Shown: positions 17,114 through 25,651, counted from the first letter of the stretch. The stretch is 39,593 bases of DNA from Roseovarius gaetbuli (GCF_900172365.1 NZ_FWFJ01000037.1:1-39593); one strand, 5' to 3'. Program-made: numbers and translations. Notes: generated by a model not told the origin, from the sequence alone.

Positions 17114-17695
17114 TTAGCGCCAGCACAAGATTTCGACGCGGCGGTTTTGCGCCATGCCTTCTGCGGTGTTGTTTGACGCCTTGGGCATCCGTTCGCCGTA
17201 GCCACGCACATCGGCAATGCTCGCGCCGGTGCGCTTGGCGACCGAGGCTACCGAATTGGCGCGACGCAGGGAAAGACCCATGTTGTATTCATCCGAGGCG
17301 CGGCTGTCGGTGTGACCGACGATGGTATAGGACACCGCCCCTGCCTGCTCAAAGAACTCCGCAAGACGCTGGCGACCGCTGGAATTGATGCGCGCGCTGT
17401 CGGTGGCAAACATCTGGTCGGTGTTGATCACGCCACAGAGGTTCGCCTCGCGGCAGACCGGAATGCCCTGGCGGCTGACGTGGGGGGACATATAGCCCTC
17501 GGCGCCGTCATCCATCACCCAGTGTTCACAGCCATCGGGATCAACCCATATTGTCGGAACATAGCGCTCACCAACAATGGTGCGCTGCCCGCCGCTCTGG
17601 GCAAAGCCCGCCCCCGCCGTCATGACGACACAAAGGGCCGCTGCACATGCGCCCCCGACCATGCCGCGCAGCGTATTCGAAATAATTTTCGTCAC
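17114..17695 (-). CDS. OmpA-family peptidoglycan-binding protein
   Basis: This 193-residue envelope protein has a signal peptide (cleavage likely after GAGFA), then a motif IWVDPDGCEHWVMDDGAEGY repeated in its neighbour, and a C-terminal OmpA-like domain. The latter has IVGHTDSRASDEYN, LSLRRANSV and the NRRVEI ending, with the Asp and Arg used to bind diaminopimelate in peptidoglycan. There is no beta-barrel, so it is a periplasmic or membrane-associated OmpA-like protein. The GTG start at 17695 is chosen because a normal signal sequence follows and AGGA lies upstream; the longer frame from an upstream ATG adds an unsuitable N-terminus. An AT-rich promoter region lies between it and miaB. Confidence 0.87.
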   Translation of the reverse strand: MTKIISNTLRGMVGGACAAALCVVMTAGAGFAQSGGQRTIVGERYVPTIWVDPDGCEHWVMDDGAEGYMSPHVSRQGIPVCREANLCGVINTDQMFATDSARINSSGRQRLAEFFEQAGAVSYTIVGHTDSRASDEYNMGLSLRRANSVASVAKRTGASIADVRGYGERMPKASNNTAEGMAQNRRVEILCWR

Positions 17696-17885
17696 CCTAC
17701 TGTCCTTTTCTTGCCCCCAGGCAAAGCTGTGCAATGGATGCGCCGCCCAACCTTCAAAATATGGCTAAATTGTAGCAACAATCAAATTAAAGTGAAGCAA
17801 ATTCTACCATATATTGTGGATGGCCTGGAAACAATCCATAGGGTTTGCCGCAATTCTGCCACAATCGGGGCAAATGGTGCGGGTT

Positions 17886-19214
17886 TCAGCCCCGAACCAG
17901 ACGTCCGGCCAAAGAGTTGGTGCCGCTTTCGATGATCTCGACACGGGCCAGCTCGCCCACGGCCACATCGGCATTGGCCACATGAACCGCGTGCAGGTAA
18001 TCGGATTTGCCCATCATCTGCCCCTCAAGGCGACCGGGCTTTTCAAACAAAACCCCCACGGTGCGCCCCACCATCGCGTCCTGAATGGCGCGTTGCTGGC
18101 GGGTGATCAGGCCTTGCAGACGTTGCAAGCGTTCCGATTTCACATCCTCCTCGACCTGCGCACGCTCGGCGGCCGGGGTGCCGGGGCGGGTCGAATATTT
18201 GAACGAATAGGCATAGCCGTAATTGACCTCTTCAACGAGATCCATCGTGGCCTGAAAATCGGCCTCGGTCTCTTCCGGGAAGCCGACGATAAAATCGCCC
18301 GACAACAGGATATCGGGGCGCGCCGCGCGAATGCGCTCGATCAGGCGCAGATAGCTTTCGGCGGTGTGGCTCCGGTTCATCCGCTTGAGGATCTTGTCGC
18401 TGCCCGACTGCACCGGAAGATGCAGATAGGGCATCAGCTTGGCACATTCGCCATGCGCCGCGATAAGGTCGTCGCCCATGTCATTGGGATGGCTGGTGGT
18501 AAAGCGGATGCGTTCCAGCCCGTCGATGTCATTGAGCGCCCAGATCAGCCGGGCCAATGTCCAGTCTCCGCCACCCTCGCCAGCGCCGTGATAGGCATTC
18601 ACGTTCTGGCCCAGAAGGGTGATTTCGCGCACGCCGCGCTCGACCAGGTTGCGGGCCTCTTCAAGGATGCGGCTGGCCGGGCGGCTTACCTCGGCGCCAC
18701 GGGTATAGGGCACCACGCAGAACGCACAGAATTTGTCACAGCCCTCCTGCACGGTCAGAAAGGCGGTCGGGCCACGCGCGGCCTTGGGCCGGTGGCGCAG
18801 GGTATCGAATTTGTCATCAGCGGGAAAATCGGTATCAAGCGCCGTGCCCCCGGCGCGCACCTTGGCCTCCATCTGGGGCAGACGGTGATAGCTTTGCGGC
18901 CCGACCACCAGATCGACCAGCGGCTGGCGGCGCATGATCTCTTCGCCCTCGGCCTGCGCGACACAGCCCGCCACGCCGATCTTGAGATCCGGGTTCGCCG
19001 CCTTGAGATCGCGAAAGCGGCCCAGCTCGGAATAGACCTTTTCGGCGGCCTTTTCGCGGATATGACAGGTGTTGAGCAGGATCATGTCGGCGTCATCGGG
19101 GGTCTGGGTTTCGACATACCCGGCGCCGCCCATGGCCTCGGCCATACGCTCGCTGTCATAGACGTTCATCTGACAGCCGTAGGTCTTGATAAAGAGTTTT
19201 TTCACATCGGCCAT
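17886..19214 (-). CDS. miaB: tRNA-2-methylthio-N6-dimethylallyladenosine synthase
   Basis: MiaB is a radical-SAM enzyme that adds a methylthio group to isopentenyl-adenosine 37 of tRNAs. The 442-residue protein has the N-terminal cluster cysteines in YGCQMN, NTCHIRE and AGCVAQ, the radical-SAM motif CDKFCAFC, and a C-terminal TRAM domain (about 375-440). The ATG at 19214 is picked from several in-frame starts because AGGAG stands eight bases upstream and the protein then begins [15 protein letters not shown] as in relatives. In many Alphaproteobacteria phoH follows miaB directly. Here two envelope genes lie between. Confidence 0.95.
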   Translation of the reverse strand: MADVKKLFIKTYGCQMNVYDSERMAEAMGGAGYVETQTPDDADMILLNTCHIREKAAEKVYSELGRFRDLKAANPDLKIGVAGCVAQAEGEEIMRRQPLVDLVVGPQSYHRLPQMEAKVRAGGTALDTDFPADDKFDTLRHRPKAARGPTAFLTVQEGCDKFCAFCVVPYTRGAEVSRPASRILEEARNLVERGVREITLLGQNVNAYHGAGEGGGDWTLARLIWALNDIDGLERIRFTTSHPNDMGDDLIAAHGECAKLMPYLHLPVQSGSDKILKRMNRSHTAESYLRLIERIRAARPDILLSGDFIVGFPEETEADFQATMDLVEEVNYGYAYSFKYSTRPGTPAAERAQVEEDVKSERLQRLQGLITRQQRAIQDAMVGRTVGVLFEKPGRLEGQMMGKSDYLHAVHVANADVAVGELARVEIIESGTNSLAGRLVRG

Positions 19215-19323
19215 TTGCCCGGCTCCTGCCATGGTTTCAGGGGGTCTGAGTACATCACTTTCAGGGGCACTTGCAATGCGTCTGCGTTTGGCCGATTCTG
19301 GCGCCAAAAGGACCGAGCAAAGC

Positions 19324-20199
19324 ATGCCCTCACCGCGCCTGAAAGACTTTCTTGCCAACCCCGGCAAGGCCCTTGCAAAAGGGCCTGTGGCCATGGTGTT
19401 CGCCGAGGATGAGACCGAGCTTAATTCGACCCTGCGCCATCATCTTGATTCGGGGTTCAAATCGGTGCTGGTGTTCGTGCCGGACAACTTTGATCTTGCC
19501 CCAGATGTGGCACAGGCCGAGACTGTTTACCGCATCCAGCATGATCTTTCGGGCGGCGACAGCCTGAGCGAGGCGGTCAATGCGGTGATTGCCGCCGCGC
19601 CGGGGCTTTGGATGTATTACTGCTACAACGCCGAATACCTGTTCTATCCGTTCTGCGAAACGCGCACCATCGGGGAAATGCTTGCCTTTCACGCCGAAGA
19701 GCGGCGCGACGCGATGCTGTGCTATGTGATCGACCTTTATGCCGACGATCTTGATGCCCATTCAAATGCGGTCTCGCTGGAACAGGCGCATATGGACAAA
19801 TCGGGCTATTATGCGCTTGCCCGGCCCGATGCCGAAAATCATAACCACCCCAAGGAACGCCAGCTTGATTTCTTCGGCGGCCTGCGCTGGCGCTATGAAG
19901 AGCATATCCCGGCCAAGCGCCGCAAGATAGACCGGATCGCGCTTTTCAAGGCCAAGCCAGAGCTGCTTTTGAGCGAAGATCACACGTTTTCGGATGAGGA
20001 ATACAACACCTATGCCTGTCCCTGGCATCACAATCTGACAAGCGCGATCGTGTCGTTTCGCACCGCCAAGGCGCTCAAGCGCAACCCCGGCTCGACCTTT
20101 GATATCGCCACCTTCAAATGGCACAATTCCATTCCGTTTGAATGGCATTCACGGCAATTGCTGGATTTAGGCTTGATGGAACCGGGGCAGTGGTTTTAA
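19324..20199 (+). CDS. Uncharacterised protein, possibly glycosyltransferase-like
   Basis: This 291-residue predicted cytoplasmic protein is not one I can assign firmly. It has [11 protein letters not shown] near the N-terminus, then [14 protein letters not shown], an acidic [12 protein letters not shown] stretch, a basic [11 protein letters not shown] segment and [19 protein letters not shown]. The C-terminus is [17 protein letters not shown]. The general pattern recalls GT2-like proteins of the Glyco_tranf_2_4 type, but this is inference from segment order only. The ATG at 19324 has a poor ribosome site (AAGGA 11 bases away). An in-frame ATG at 19276 with AGGGG eight bases upstream is a good alternative that would add 16 residues. 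It is divergent from miaB. Confidence 0.65.
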   Translation: MPSPRLKDFLANPGKALAKGPVAMVFAEDETELNSTLRHHLDSGFKSVLVFVPDNFDLAPDVAQAETVYRIQHDLSGGDSLSEAVNAVIAAAPGLWMYYCYNAEYLFYPFCETRTIGEMLAFHAEERRDAMLCYVIDLYADDLDAHSNAVSLEQAHMDKSGYYALARPDAENHNHPKERQLDFFGGLRWRYEEHIPAKRRKIDRIALFKAKPELLLSEDHTFSDEEYNTYACPWHHNLTSAIVSFRTAKALKRNPGSTFDIATFKWHNSIPFEWHSRQLLDLGLMEPGQWF

Positions 20200-20217
20200 G
20201 GCTTCTGCCGACTTTTC

Positions 20218-20487
20218 TCAGTTATCCGGCGCGGCCTGTGCGGGCGCGGACAGGGCGGCAAGATAGGATTGCGCGCCACCGGGGTCGCCAATCCGCTCTG
20301 CGATCTGCGTCGCAGCGGCCTTGAGCATCGCGTGCCCCTCGGGCGACAGGGCCGGTTCCTGCCAGATCGCGGCACCGACACAGCCGACCAGGGCGATCCG
20401 CACTGGCCACGCCCAGAAACGGGCCCGTTTTGCACGGGCCTTGTAGCGCTCTTCTCGATGCGGGTTGCTATGTCTTTTGGTCATCAT
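20218..20487 (-). CDS. Hypothetical small single-pass membrane protein
   Basis: This 89-residue frame starts at ATG ATG (20487/20484), with a very basic N-terminus (KRHSNPHREERYKARAKRAR), one hydrophobic segment (about 35-52, WAWPVRIALVGCVGAAIW) and an Ala-rich tail. The positive-inside pattern is credible for an inner-membrane protein with its tail in the periplasm. It lies downstream of fabI on the same strand. There is no clear ribosome site, and a perfect inverted repeat overlaps the start, so the gene is uncertain. A longer version would begin at 20517. Confidence 0.45.
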   Translation of the reverse strand: MMTKRHSNPHREERYKARAKRARFWAWPVRIALVGCVGAAIWQEPALSPEGHAMLKAAATQIAERIGDPGGAQSYLAALSAPAQAAPDN

Positions 20488-20521
20488 GCGACGAGACTTA
20501 TCACCGCATGATGGCATTTTT
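20482..20521 (+). terminator. Nine-base-pair inverted repeat with T-run
   Basis: CATCATGCG at 20482-20490 is matched exactly by CGCATGATG at 20505-20513, with 14 bases between. T5 follows at 20517-20521 on the plus strand. As a plus-strand terminator it would lie about 280 bases after the gene ending at 20199. On the minus strand it would enclose the start codons of the small membrane ORF. The role is unresolved. Confidence 0.4.
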
Positions 20522-20547
20522 AGGGCCAGAACCGGCCCGGATCCGAC

Positions 20548-21339
20548 CTAGAGGTTGTCGGCCTGCGGCATGCCAAGCACGTGATAGCCGCCATCGACAC
20601 GAATGATCTCGCCCGAGGTACAGGCGCCCGCATCCGAGGCAAGGTAGACCGCCGTACCGCCAATCGCCTCAAGCGTGGCATTGGCGCGCAGCGGCGCGTT
20701 CTGCTCGGTGTGCTTGAAGGTCTTGCGCGCGCCGCCGATGGCCGCACCGGCGAGGGTTTTCATCGGTCCGGGGCTAATGGCGTTGACGCGGATGCCATCG
20801 GGACCAAGATCATTGGCCAGATAGCGGGTCGCCGCCTCAAGCGCGGCCTTGGCCACGCCCATCACGTTATAGCTCGGCACAACCCGGTTTGAGCCCTGAT
20901 AGGTCAGGGTCAGCAATGTGCCGCCGTTTTCCTTCATCAAGGGGTACGCCCGGCGCGCCACTTCGATGAAGGAGTAACACGAGATATCCATCGAATTCTT
21001 GAAGTTCGCCCGGCTGGTGTTCAAAAACCGGCCGGTAAGCTCGGACTTGTCGGAAAAGGCAATCGCATGCACGACGAAATCAATCGTCGGCCAACGCGCG
21101 CCAAGAGACTCGAACGCGGCATCGAGCGATGCATCATCGGTCACATCCACATCGACCATGAAATCGGACCCGACACTTTGCGCCAACGGCTCCAACCGCT
21201 TGCCAAAGGCCTCACCCTGATAGCTAAAGGCCAGCTCGGCCCCGGCCTCATGCAGCGCGCGGGCAATGCCCCAGGCGATCGAGCGGTCATTCGCCACCCC
21301 CATGACTAGCCCGCGTTTGCCCTTCATTGACATGTTCAT
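20548..21339 (-). CDS. fabI: Enoyl-[acyl-carrier-protein] reductase (NADH)
   Basis: FabI reduces the enoyl-ACP double bond in the last step of each fatty-acid elongation round. The 263-residue short-chain dehydrogenase-type protein has the divergent nucleotide motif GVANDRSIAWGIA. The catalytic pair lies in SYNVMGVAKAALE (Tyr and Lys six residues apart), and the C-terminal substrate-loop sequence is ISPGPMKTLAGAAIGG. It starts seven bases after the fabB stop and is the third gene of fabA-fabB-fabI. The start ATG at 21339 has only a weak ribosome site; ATG codons two and four codons later are possible. Confidence 0.94.
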   Translation of the reverse strand: MNMSMKGKRGLVMGVANDRSIAWGIARALHEAGAELAFSYQGEAFGKRLEPLAQSVGSDFMVDVDVTDDASLDAAFESLGARWPTIDFVVHAIAFSDKSELTGRFLNTSRANFKNSMDISCYSFIEVARRAYPLMKENGGTLLTLTYQGSNRVVPSYNVMGVAKAALEAATRYLANDLGPDGIRVNAISPGPMKTLAGAAIGGARKTFKHTEQNAPLRANATLEAIGGTAVYLASDAGACTSGEIIRVDGGYHVLGMPQADNL

Positions 21340-21346
21340 ATATTTG

Positions 21347-22576
21347 TCATCCGTGATATTTGCTCAGAAGCATTGAGCCATTTGTGCCGCCAAAGCCGAA
21401 ACTGTTGGTCATGACCGTATCAAGCCCGGCATTGTCCACCCGTTTGGTGGCGATTTCGGCCGGGTCAAGCGCGGGATCAAGCGTGTCGACATTGATCGAG
21501 GGAATAATGAAATCATGCTCCAGCGCGAGCAGGCAATAGACCGCCTCTTGCGCGCCGGTGGCGCCCTGGCTGTGGCCGGTCATGGATTTCGTCGAGCTGA
21601 TCGGCGGGGTTGACCCCTGGCCAAAGACCCGGCGCACGGCCTCGACTTCGCCGACATCGCCGACCGGCGTGCTGGTGCCATGGGCGTTGATATAGCTGAC
21701 CTTGCGATCGGTGCTAAGCTGTCCAAGCGCCAGGCGCATCGCCCGCTCGCCACCCTCGCCAGAGGGGGCAACCATGTCGTGGCCATCGCTGGTGGCGGCA
21801 TAGCCGGTCACCTCGGCGTAGATCTTGGCGCCACGCGCAAGCGCATGATCCAGCTCTTCGAGCACAAGAATGCCGCCGCCGCCGGAAATGACAAAGCCGT
21901 CACGCCCCGCGTCAAACGCGCGGCTCGCCTTGTCGGGGCTGTCGTTATACTTGCTGCTCATCGCGCCCATGGCGTCAAACAGACAGGACAGGGTCCAGTC
22001 CAGTTCCTCGCCGCCGCCCGCGAACATGATATCCTGCTTGCCCATCATGATCTGTTCGGCGGCATTGCCGATACAATGCAGGCTGGTCGAACAGGCCGAG
22101 GTGATCGAATAGTTGATGCCCTTGATCTTGAACGCCGTACTCAGGTTGGCCGAAATCGTCGAACACATGCATTTGGGTACCGCGAAGGGCCCGATCCGCT
22201 TGGTCGCGCCAGTGCTCAGAACGGTCTGATGGGCCTGAAGCATCGCGCTTGTCGAGGGCCCGCCCGATCCGGCCACAAGCCCGGTGCGCGGATTGACGAT
22301 ATCGCTTTCCTCAAGCCCGCTGTCGGCAATCGCCTGCTGCATGGCGATATGGGCATAGGCGGCCCCCGGCCCCATGAAGCGCAGCGCGCGCTTGTCGATA
22401 TGCGCGCTCGGGTCGATATTCACCGCCCCGGCGATCTGGCTGCGAAAGCCGTGCTCGGCCATCGCCTCATTTGCGGTAATGCCTGACTTGCCCTCCTTGA
22501 GCGAGGTCAGCACCTCTTGGGCGTTGTTCCCGATACTGGAGACAACACCCAGACCAGTCACCACAACTCGACGCAT
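21347..22576 (-). CDS. fabB: 3-oxoacyl-[acyl-carrier-protein] synthase I
   Basis: FabB condenses malonyl-ACP with growing acyl chains and is needed for unsaturated fatty acids together with FabA. The 409-residue ketosynthase has the active-site Cys in ITSACSTSLHCIG and the two His in NAHGTSTPVGD and KSMTGHSQGATG. The ATG at 22576 is preceded by AAGGAG seven bases upstream and gives the usual MRRVVVTGLGVVSSIG start; a longer frame overlaps fabA and is not used. It lies 25 bases after fabA. The fabA-fabB pairing supports FabB rather than FabF. Confidence 0.94.
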   Translation of the reverse strand: MRRVVVTGLGVVSSIGNNAQEVLTSLKEGKSGITANEAMAEHGFRSQIAGAVNIDPSAHIDKRALRFMGPGAAYAHIAMQQAIADSGLEESDIVNPRTGLVAGSGGPSTSAMLQAHQTVLSTGATKRIGPFAVPKCMCSTISANLSTAFKIKGINYSITSACSTSLHCIGNAAEQIMMGKQDIMFAGGGEELDWTLSCLFDAMGAMSSKYNDSPDKASRAFDAGRDGFVISGGGGILVLEELDHALARGAKIYAEVTGYAATSDGHDMVAPSGEGGERAMRLALGQLSTDRKVSYINAHGTSTPVGDVGEVEAVRRVFGQGSTPPISSTKSMTGHSQGATGAQEAVYCLLALEHDFIIPSINVDTLDPALDPAEIATKRVDNAGLDTVMTNSFGFGGTNGSMLLSKYHG

Positions 22577-22601
22577 TTGCGTACTCCTTTTTCCGCGAGG
22601 C

Positions 22602-23111
22602 TTAGTTTTCCGACAATGCAACCTTCATGTCGCTCACCTGATAGATGACCTCACCATCGGCCTCAACCCGGCCGTCGGCAACCCCCATTGTCAAGCGACG
22701 GCTCTGCACGGCCTTTGTAAAATCCACGTAATAGGTCAGCATCTTGCGGTCCGGGCGCACCATGCCGGTCAGTTTGACCTCGCCAACGCCAAGCGCATAA
22801 CCGCGTCCCTGCCAGCCGCGCCAGCCAAGGTTAAACCCTGTCAGCTGCCACAAACCGTCAAGACCAAGACAGCCGGGCATGATCGGATTGCCGGGAAAAT
22901 GGCATTTGAAGAACCACAGATCAGGATTGATATCGAATTCGGCCACCACATGGCCCTTGCCATGCGCGCCGCCATCGCCGGAAATCTCGGTGATCCGATC
23001 CATCATGAGCATTGGCGGTTCCGGCAATTGCGCATTGCCTTCGCCAAACAATTCCCCGCGCGCGCATTTCAGCAAATCGTCGCGATCAAAGCTGCTAGGA
23101 TACTCGGCCAT
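22602..23111 (-). CDS. fabA: 3-hydroxydecanoyl-ACP dehydratase/isomerase
   Basis: FabA dehydrates 3-hydroxydecanoyl-ACP and isomerises the product, the branch point to unsaturated fatty acids. The 169-residue hotdog-fold protein has the active-site His in [19 protein letters not shown] and the central-helix Asp in the same segment. The full length agrees with FabA rather than FabZ. AAGGGGG lies eight bases before the ATG. It is the first gene of fabA-fabB-fabI and is divergent from irr with a 174-base gap that should hold both promoters. This irr/fabA arrangement is common in Alphaproteobacteria. Confidence 0.95.
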   Translation of the reverse strand: MAEYPSSFDRDDLLKCARGELFGEGNAQLPEPPMLMMDRITEISGDGGAHGKGHVVAEFDINPDLWFFKCHFPGNPIMPGCLGLDGLWQLTGFNLGWRGWQGRGYALGVGEVKLTGMVRPDRKMLTYYVDFTKAVQSRRLTMGVADGRVEADGEVIYQVSDMKVALSEN

Positions 23112-23228
23112 TCAGGCGGCCCCCTTTTGTTTTCAAACCCTGTGTTACCAAACCCTCTATCACCGGGCAAAAGGCGCATGCAAGCCTGCGCCGTCATGCC
23201 CGCCCAAGGAAACGCCTGTGATTTTTAT

Positions 23229-23258
23229 TTGAATTCAGCCCCGACCCACCTCTATATT
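23229..23258 (+). promoter_or_regulatory. Candidate irr promoter
   Basis: TTGAAT at 23229-23234 and TATATT at 23253-23258 are separated by 18 bases and lie 28 bases before the irr start codon. This would give a leader of about 20 bases. No clear iron-control-element palindrome is visible beside it. Confidence 0.55.
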
Positions 23259-23285
23259 ACCTGGGAACACGGGAAAGACGGAACA

Positions 23286-23702
23286 ATGACAGTGCAAGCG
23301 ACCAACACCGCAACGCAGTGGCTTTCGGGCGCCGGGCTTCGCCCGACACGACAGCGCGTCGCGCTTGCCACGCTTTTGGTGGGCGATGGCCAGCACCGCC
23401 ATGTCACCGCAGAAAGCCTGTTTGCCAATGTTCAGGACATGGGCGAGAGCGTATCCTTGGCCACGGTCTATAATACCCTGCGCGCGTTCTGCGAGGCCGG
23501 GCTTGTGCAAGAGGTCACGGTTGACGGCTCCAAAAGCTATTTTGACACCAATACCCATGACCACCCGCATTTCTATTGGGAAGACACCGGCACCCTGTCG
23601 GATGCGCCCGCCGATCAACTCAAGATCACCCAGGTGCCCGACGCGCCCGAGGGCGCCGAGATTGCCTCGGTCGATGTGGTCATCCGCCTGCGCCGGAAAT
23701 GA
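23286..23702 (+). CDS. irr: Iron response regulator, Fur family
   Basis: This 138-residue Fur-superfamily repressor is probably Irr, which senses iron through haem status in Alphaproteobacteria. The N-terminal winged helix contains GLRPTRQRVALATLL, followed by the recognition-helix region VSLATVYNTLRAFCEAGLVQ. The His-rich stretch THDHPHFYW corresponds to the region that in Irr proteins binds metal or haem. It lacks the C-terminal CxxC zinc motifs of classical Fur. The ATG at 23286 follows a GGAA-rich site; the same frame is open far upstream through fabA but without family similarity. Its location opposite fabA and its length favour Irr over Fur or Zur. Its stop overlaps the next gene as ATGA. 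Confidence 0.87.
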   Translation: MTVQATNTATQWLSGAGLRPTRQRVALATLLVGDGQHRHVTAESLFANVQDMGESVSLATVYNTLRAFCEAGLVQEVTVDGSKSYFDTNTHDHPHFYWEDTGTLSDAPADQLKITQVPDAPEGAEIASVDVVIRLRRK

Positions 23703-24604
23703 CAGCCGACAGGGCTGAGGCGACACATGACGCCAACACCCGGATCATCTGGCTGAGCGATCTGCACTTCGAAGACCACGGCACGGTTCTGGGCCATGAT
23801 CCGCGCGCACGGCTTGATGCGGCGATTTCCTTTATCAACCAGAGTGACGCCGAGGCCGATCTTTGCCTGATCTCGGGCGATATGGTTGAAACCGCCACCG
23901 CCGCGAATTACCGCGCGCTTGCCGCAGAGCTTGACCGGCGTGCCATTCCGTGGTGGCCGATGACCGGCAATCACGACAAGCGCGCGCTGTTCCTTGAGCA
24001 TCTGCGCCTGCCGAAAGGGGCGATGCCCGGCTTTGCGCAATATGCGATCGAGCTGCCGCAGGCGCGCGTGATCTGCCTTGATAGCCTGAACCCCGGCGCG
24101 GCCTCTGGCCTGTTGTGCGCCGAGCGGCTGGACTGGCTTGAACGGGCGTTGCTGGCAGAGCCCGACAAGGCGACCCTGGTCTTTCTGCATCACCCGCCGA
24201 TGGCGCTTGATCTGCCAATGCTTGACCCCGACAGGTTGGAAAACGGGGCCGCGCTTATGGACCTGCTGGCGCGGTTCCCGGCGGTGCGCCAGCTGTGTTT
24301 CGGACATGTGCATCGCCCGGTTTCGGGGCATATCGGGCGGATCGCCTTTTCCAGCCTGCGCTCGGCGCTCTATCAGGCGCCCCCGCCGGTGCCGCCCTGG
24401 GATTGGGAGAGCTTCACGCCCGCCGTCGAGGCGCCCGAGCTTGGGCTCATCACCCTGCACGACGATCAAATCAACATCGCTTTCCTGCCGTTCTGCACCG
24501 CCAGCTTGGGCGTGAACGGCGTCCCCAATGACGAAAAGGCCCCTCTGACATGCGCGCAATTTCCTATTCAGCCTTCGGCCCCGCCGGCGATGTTCTTGAG
24601 CTGA
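23699..24604 (+). CDS. CpdA-like metallophosphoesterase
   Basis: This 301-residue member of the calcineurin-like phosphoesterases has all five metal-binding blocks: SDLHFED, SGDMVE, GNHD, FLHHPP and GHVHRP. This arrangement is that of class III cyclic nucleotide phosphodiesterases such as CpdA, though the exact substrate (cAMP, other phosphodiester) cannot be told. It overlaps irr by ATGA and so is translated from the same message, and its 3' end overlaps the following oxidoreductase by 55 bases. Coupling of irr to a phosphodiesterase hints at shared control but does not show function. Confidence 0.83.
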   Translation: MTADRAEATHDANTRIIWLSDLHFEDHGTVLGHDPRARLDAAISFINQSDAEADLCLISGDMVETATAANYRALAAELDRRAIPWWPMTGNHDKRALFLEHLRLPKGAMPGFAQYAIELPQARVICLDSLNPGAASGLLCAERLDWLERALLAEPDKATLVFLHHPPMALDLPMLDPDRLENGAALMDLLARFPAVRQLCFGHVHRPVSGHIGRIAFSSLRSALYQAPPPVPPWDWESFTPAVEAPELGLITLHDDQINIAFLPFCTASLGVNGVPNDEKAPLTCAQFPIQPSAPPAMFLS

Positions 24605-25539
24605 TCGAGATCGACACCCCAAGCCCGGCACCGGGCGAGGTTCTGGTGCGGCTTCATGTCTCGGGCGTGAACCCGTCGGATGCCAAGGCCCGTGCCGGTG
24701 CGCGCCCCGGCGTGACCAAGCCCGCCTTTGATCGAATCATCCCCCACTCCGACGGCGCCGGCGTAATCGAGGCCGTCGGGAGCGGCGTTGACACCGCGCG
24801 CCTCGGCGAGCGGGTCTGGATCTGGAACGGCCAGTGGCAACGCGCCCATGGCACCGCCGCCGAGTATATCGCCCTGCCCGCAGCTCAGGCCGTGCCCCTG
24901 CCCGAGGGTGTGAGCTTTGACACCGGCGCGACACTTGGCATTCCGGGCCTGACGGCGGCGCATACGGTGTTCGGCGACGGCGATGTGGCCGGGCAAACGC
25001 TGTTGATCTCAGGCGGGGCCGGCGCGGTGGGTCATAACGCGGTGCAACTGGCCCATGGCGCAGGGGCCCGCGTGATCGCAACCTGCTCTGCGGGCGCGGT
25101 CGAACGTGTCAAGGCGGCGGGCGCGGATCAGGTGTTTGACTACGCCGACCCCGATCTTGCCGCCAAGATCATCGAAGACACCCAGGGCACGGGCGTGGAG
25201 CGCGCAATCGAGGTGGAGTTTGGCGAAAACGCCGCGCTTCTGGCCGAGGTGATGGCGCCGAATGGCACCATCGCCGCCTATGGCTCGGGCCGCAACATGA
25301 CGCCCGTTTTGCCGTTCGGGCCATATTTGTTCAAGGCGATCACGATTGATATCACGCTGATCTACATTCTGGCCGACGCGCCGCGACAGGCCGCCATTGC
25401 GCGGCTGCACAGCGCCTTGGAAAAGGGCAGCCTGACCCCAGCCATTCACGCCCATTACCCGCTAGACGCCTGCGCCGCCGCGCAGGATGCAGTAATGACA
25501 CCGGGGCGCGCGGGCGCTGTTGTGCTCGACATCGCCTGA
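24550..25539 (+). CDS. NADPH:quinone reductase-like MDR oxidoreductase
   Basis: This 329-residue zinc-free medium-chain dehydrogenase of the quinone oxidoreductase (zeta-crystallin) type has an N-terminal GroES-like domain starting MRAISYSAFGPAGDVLEL and the VSGVNPSDAKAR segment. Its Rossmann motif is SGGAGAVGHNAVQLAH (about 157-172). The GTGVERAIEVEF stretch replaces the more usual GVDV motif. No zinc-ligand Cys pairs are present. The start lies within the last 55 bases of the phosphoesterase gene and is supported by the canonical N-terminus, with AAAAGG about ten bases upstream. It probably ends the irr transcript at the terminator described below. Confidence 0.87.
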   Translation: MRAISYSAFGPAGDVLELIEIDTPSPAPGEVLVRLHVSGVNPSDAKARAGARPGVTKPAFDRIIPHSDGAGVIEAVGSGVDTARLGERVWIWNGQWQRAHGTAAEYIALPAAQAVPLPEGVSFDTGATLGIPGLTAAHTVFGDGDVAGQTLLISGGAGAVGHNAVQLAHGAGARVIATCSAGAVERVKAAGADQVFDYADPDLAAKIIEDTQGTGVERAIEVEFGENAALLAEVMAPNGTIAAYGSGRNMTPVLPFGPYLFKAITIDITLIYILADAPRQAAIARLHSALEKGSLTPAIHAHYPLDACAAAQDAVMTPGRAGAVVLDIA

Positions 25540-25546
25540 CGCGCAA

Positions 25547-25577
25547 CCCCCAGATTTTTCGTCGAAAAATCTGGGGG
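25547..25577. repeat. Near-perfect 31-bp palindrome
   Basis: CCCCCAGATTTTTCG at 25547-25561 is matched exactly by its reverse complement at 25563-25577 around a single central T. It starts seven bases past the oxidoreductase stop. Such GC-clamped palindromes with an AT core recur after genes in Roseobacter-type genomes. As RNA it would fold as a long hairpin with a very small loop. Confidence 0.75.
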
Positions 25578-25589
25578 TCCTAAACCGCA

Positions 25590-25623
25590 ACGCGCGCCGT
25601 GGATAACCCACGGCGCGCGTTTT
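25590..25623. terminator. Rho-independent terminator between convergent genes
   Basis: ACGCGCGCCGTGG at 25590-25602 pairs with CCACGGCGCGCGT at 25608-25620, a 13-bp perfect stem with a five-base loop. It is followed by T-residues to 25623 on the plus strand. It separates the plus-strand irr-side transcript from the minus-strand FKBP gene and may work in both directions. Confidence 0.8.
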
Positions 25624-25651
25624 ATCGTTCTGCCAGTTGGCACTCTCGCGC

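Noticed and set aside
22374..23285. N-terminal extension of the irr frame through fabA and into fabB
   Set aside because: The open frame is accidental. Fur-family similarity and a promoter begin only near 23286.
25547..25623. CRISPR-like repeat pair
   Set aside because: The two hairpins differ in sequence and there is no repeated unit with spacers. They are a palindrome plus a terminator.
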